The notes under the pieces were generated by a model. It made no database searches. It saw only the letters and a program-made list of their open reading frames with translations, and was not told the DNA's origin. Of a DNA stretch of 7,128 nt, positions 5,150 to 7,128 are shown one piece after another. Both the position numbers and the translations under genes were made by a program. The stretch is from contig JAKEIF010000225.1 of NCBI GenBank assembly GCA_022545875.1, forward strand, positions 1-7,128, read 5' to 3'. Source of the DNA: Nitrososphaera sp. Lineage in GTDB: Archaea; Thermoproteota; Nitrososphaeria; Nitrososphaerales; Nitrososphaeraceae. Position 1 is the first letter of the stretch; each line of letters starts with the position of its first letter.

Positions 5150-7128
5150 TTGAACAAGAGGAACATTCCTCTGTTACTTTTCTTCACTTTATTACTCGTC
5201 GGCGGACAGGCCGGTGCAATGAATCAGAGCCAGGCTACTGCCGGCGCATTACGCGTGTCGATATCATCGCCGTCGCTCAGCTCAACGTTTGGCGAGGAGC
5301 TACCCGGGGTCATAACCGGTCAGCAAGTTATGTTGAATTTGCAATTGCAAGGTTCGCAAAGCGAGGATTATATCGTCATTATTGAGATTAGAGATGGAAG
5401 CGGCATTACGCTGGACATAATGTCGACTGCAGGCACACTGACCGCCGGCCAGCCCTCGGACCTTCGCGTTTCCTGGACACCGCGAGAGTCAGGAGACCTT
5501 TACGTAAAGGCGTTTGTCATAAGCTCGCTAGAAGCACCAGAAGTGCTCTCAGCAGTGTCGGGAGCCGAGGTCAAGGTAGTAGCGAACTCCGCTGAGCTTC
5601 CTAAGCCGGTAGAGCCTGATCTCGAGGTCCCACTTGATTCAGAACCTGAAGATGGCCCTCCAAAACCTGTTGCCTATACGTTCATGGTTTACATGGTAGC
5701 GTCGGACCTCGAATCAGCAGGATACTATGGCACACTCGACATCATGGAAATGATGTCTGTGGGCTCGACTGAGAACGTAAATGTCCTAGTCCAAACTGGT
5801 GGCTCTGCAAACTCGACCATCGATGACTTTCGTTTCATAGACTTTACCCACGTGCAGCGCCACTATGTGCTAAAGGGTGATGTCAAGACCGTCGAAAACC
5901 TGGGCAAGAAGAACATGGCGAGCTCCTCTACATTGAGGGATTTTGTGTCCTGGGGAATGCAGGACTACCCCGCTGATAAATATGCCATAATCTTGTGGGA
6001 CCATGGAGCAGGCATGATCGGGTTTGGCTACGATGACATTTATGGAGACATTTTGGATCTGGCAGAGCTCCGCGAAGGTCTCTATCCAACTGCTCAGCAC
6101 GGTAAGCAGTTTGAGATAATAGGCTTTGACGCATGCCTTATGGCTTCAATTGAGGTTGCCAATGCGCTGACTGGGAGGGGCAAGTACATGGTAGCCTCAG
6201 AGGAACTCGAGCCTGCATGGGGGATGGATTTCGCCGCCATCTTGGCCTCCATTGACCAAAACCCACAGCAGGACGGAGCGGCCTTGGGAAAGGTCATCTC
6301 TGATTCCTACCTCGCTCATGCGCGCGAAAACAGTGACCACTTTGAAGATTACAGGGTGGATCCGCTGCTCACAATGTCTGTAATAGACTTGGAAAAGATC
6401 CCTGCGCTCTACGAGCAGGTGCGCACCGTAGGGGATTACCTTGACAGGCGCGGAGGTACGGTCGATACTACGCTTGCACTGACAAAAATGATCAGGGGGA
6501 CCGAGCGTTATGGGGAGAGCGGTCGATCAAGCACTGGGCATCTCGACCTGTACCACCTTGCGCAGAATATTGACAGAGAGTTCCCGGATGCTGCTGGCAT
6601 TGGATCAAAAATCATGACGCGGGTCGACGATGCAGTAGTATACAGCGTCGGCGGGGAGGCGCGGCAGGACTCGCACGGCCTGTCAATCTTTATGCAGGTC
6701 GAAGAATACCCCGCAAATGCTCCTTATCTCAAGTATATAGTGGGCAAGTGGATAAGTGTGCTGACTGCTACTCGGGAGACTCTGAATCAGGACGACTCCC
6801 CTCCCCACGTTTCGCTCTCTATGGGAAAGGACAAGGTTGTGGCTGGCAGCATATCAGGAAAGGACGTATCCTACATAGCTACCTATGTTACGCAAAACGA
6901 GGAAGCAGACAATATCAAGATAAAGATCCTTTCGGTCGTTTATGAAGATGTAGCAGACTTTGTGAAAGCCGACGGATCGGTATCGTATAACTGGACCAAG
7001 GAGATAATGTCGCTGTGCAATGCAGGAGAGCAGGATTGCAGACCCACATCGATTACCTATGAACAAAACGGCAGGACCAAGTTTGCATATGTCCCTGTGA
7101 AGCTAGAAAGCGATAGGTTGAACGGAAC
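5150..7128 (+). CDS. Secreted clostripain-type (C11) cysteine peptidase, 3' end cut by the window
   Basis: An exported endopeptidase; the 659 visible residues run past the right edge. Residues 1-23 are a classic signal peptide: Lys/Arg at 3-4, a Leu/Phe core at 6-17, and an AGA cleavage motif at 21-23. Residues about 34-145 look like an Ig-like beta-sandwich stalk, followed by a Pro/Glu/Asp linker to about 174. The C11 catalytic domain spans about 175-543, beginning YTFMVYMVASDLE. The catalytic pair is His285 in LWDHGAG and Cys329 in GFDACLMA, 44 apart, close to known C11 enzymes. Clostripains cut after Arg or Lys and often mature by self-cleavage; specificity here is not proven. From about 548 a further beta-rich domain begins, with two cysteines in SLCNAGEQDC that could pair. 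The leaderless TTG start is supported by the TATA box and by the signal peptide starting exactly there. Any C-terminal anchor lies outside the window. Confidence 0.88.
   Translation, partial: MNKRNIPLLLFFTLLLVGGQAGAMNQSQATAGALRVSISSPSLSSTFGEELPGVITGQQVMLNLQLQGSQSEDYIVIIEIRDGSGITLDIMSTAGTLTAGQPSDLRVSWTPRESGDLYVKAFVISSLEAPEVLSAVSGAEVKVVANSAELPKPVEPDLEVPLDSEPEDGPPKPVAYTFMVYMVASDLESAGYYGTLDIMEMMSVGSTENVNVLVQTGGSANSTIDDFRFIDFTHVQRHYVLKGDVKTVENLGKKNMASSSTLRDFVSWGMQDYPADKYAIILWDHGAGMIGFGYDDIYGDILDLAELREGLYPTAQHGKQFEIIGFDACLMASIEVANALTGRGKYMVASEELEPAWGMDFAAILASIDQNPQQDGAALGKVISDSYLAHARENSDHFEDYRVDPLLTMSVIDLEKIPALYEQVRTVGDYLDRRGGTVDTTLALTKMIRGTERYGESGRSSTGHLDLYHLAQNIDREFPDAAGIGSKIMTRVDDAVVYSVGGEARQDSHGLSIFMQVEEYPANAPYLKYIVGKWISVLTATRETLNQDDSPPHVSLSMGKDKVVAGSISGKDVSYIATYVTQNEEADNIKIKILSVVYEDVADFVKADGSVSYNWTKEIMSLCNAGEQDCRPTSITYEQNGRTKFAYVPVKLESDRLNG

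Noticed and set aside
5128..5385. Plus-strand 85-residue frame
   Set aside because: It is an out-of-frame shadow of the C11 peptidase N-terminus, whose own frame gives a signal peptide.
5870..7066. Frames 5870-6100, 5928-6134, 6094-6297 and 6854-7066 (minus) and 6748-6945 (plus)
   Set aside because: All fall within the continuous C11 peptidase reading frame.
1..7128. CRISPR arrays, tRNA or rRNA genes, insertion sequences, long repeats
   Set aside because: I looked for repeated units, cloverleaf-like stretches and transposase motifs and saw none. No hairpin-plus-T-run terminator was convincing either.

Overview
The window most likely comes from an ammonia-oxidising archaeon (Thaumarchaeota/Nitrososphaerota), probably of the soil Nitrososphaera type with mid-range GC. 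This is inferred from three things. The first gene is an ADP-forming acyl-CoA synthetase of the kind used in the 3-hydroxypropionate/4-hydroxybutyrate cycle. There is a short winged-helix protein of the HTH_45 type that is abundant in these archaea. Nearly every gene has an archaeal TATA element about 26-31 bases before its start codon and no Shine-Dalgarno site, which is the signature of leaderless transcripts. No marker gene such as amoA or an rRNA is present, so the placement is moderate, not certain.

Layout from left to right. Bases 1-1196 (minus strand) hold the N-terminal 398 residues of a CoA-binding, succinyl-CoA-synthetase-like protein that runs off the left edge. It is divergent from a small membrane-anchored PKD-domain protein (1314-1754, plus). 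Next come an M20-family zinc dipeptidase (1805-3163), a decayed small gene readable only across three frames (about 3258-3592), a two-helix membrane protein with a C-terminal zinc ribbon (3699-4028), a winged-helix DNA-binding protein (4159-4437), a gap with a possible second gene relic on the minus strand (about 4477-4655), a DUF5519 'luciferase-like' protein (4718-5071), and a secreted clostripain-type (C11) cysteine peptidase that starts at 5150 and runs off the right edge.

Each intact gene appears to have its own promoter, and no multi-gene operon is evident. The consistent TATA-to-start spacing decides several starts: ATG 1314, ATG 4159 and ATG 4718 instead of longer frames, and TTG starts at 1805 and 5150. 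Functionally the window is mixed. It has one carbon-metabolism enzyme, and a possible protein-scavenging theme made of an exported endopeptidase, a cytoplasmic M20 peptidase for small peptides and a surface PKD protein. That link is inference from proximity only. I see no CRISPR array, tRNA, rRNA, insertion sequence or clear new defence-type system. The least explained parts are the two decayed genes, the zinc-ribbon membrane protein and the architecture of the secreted C11 peptidase.
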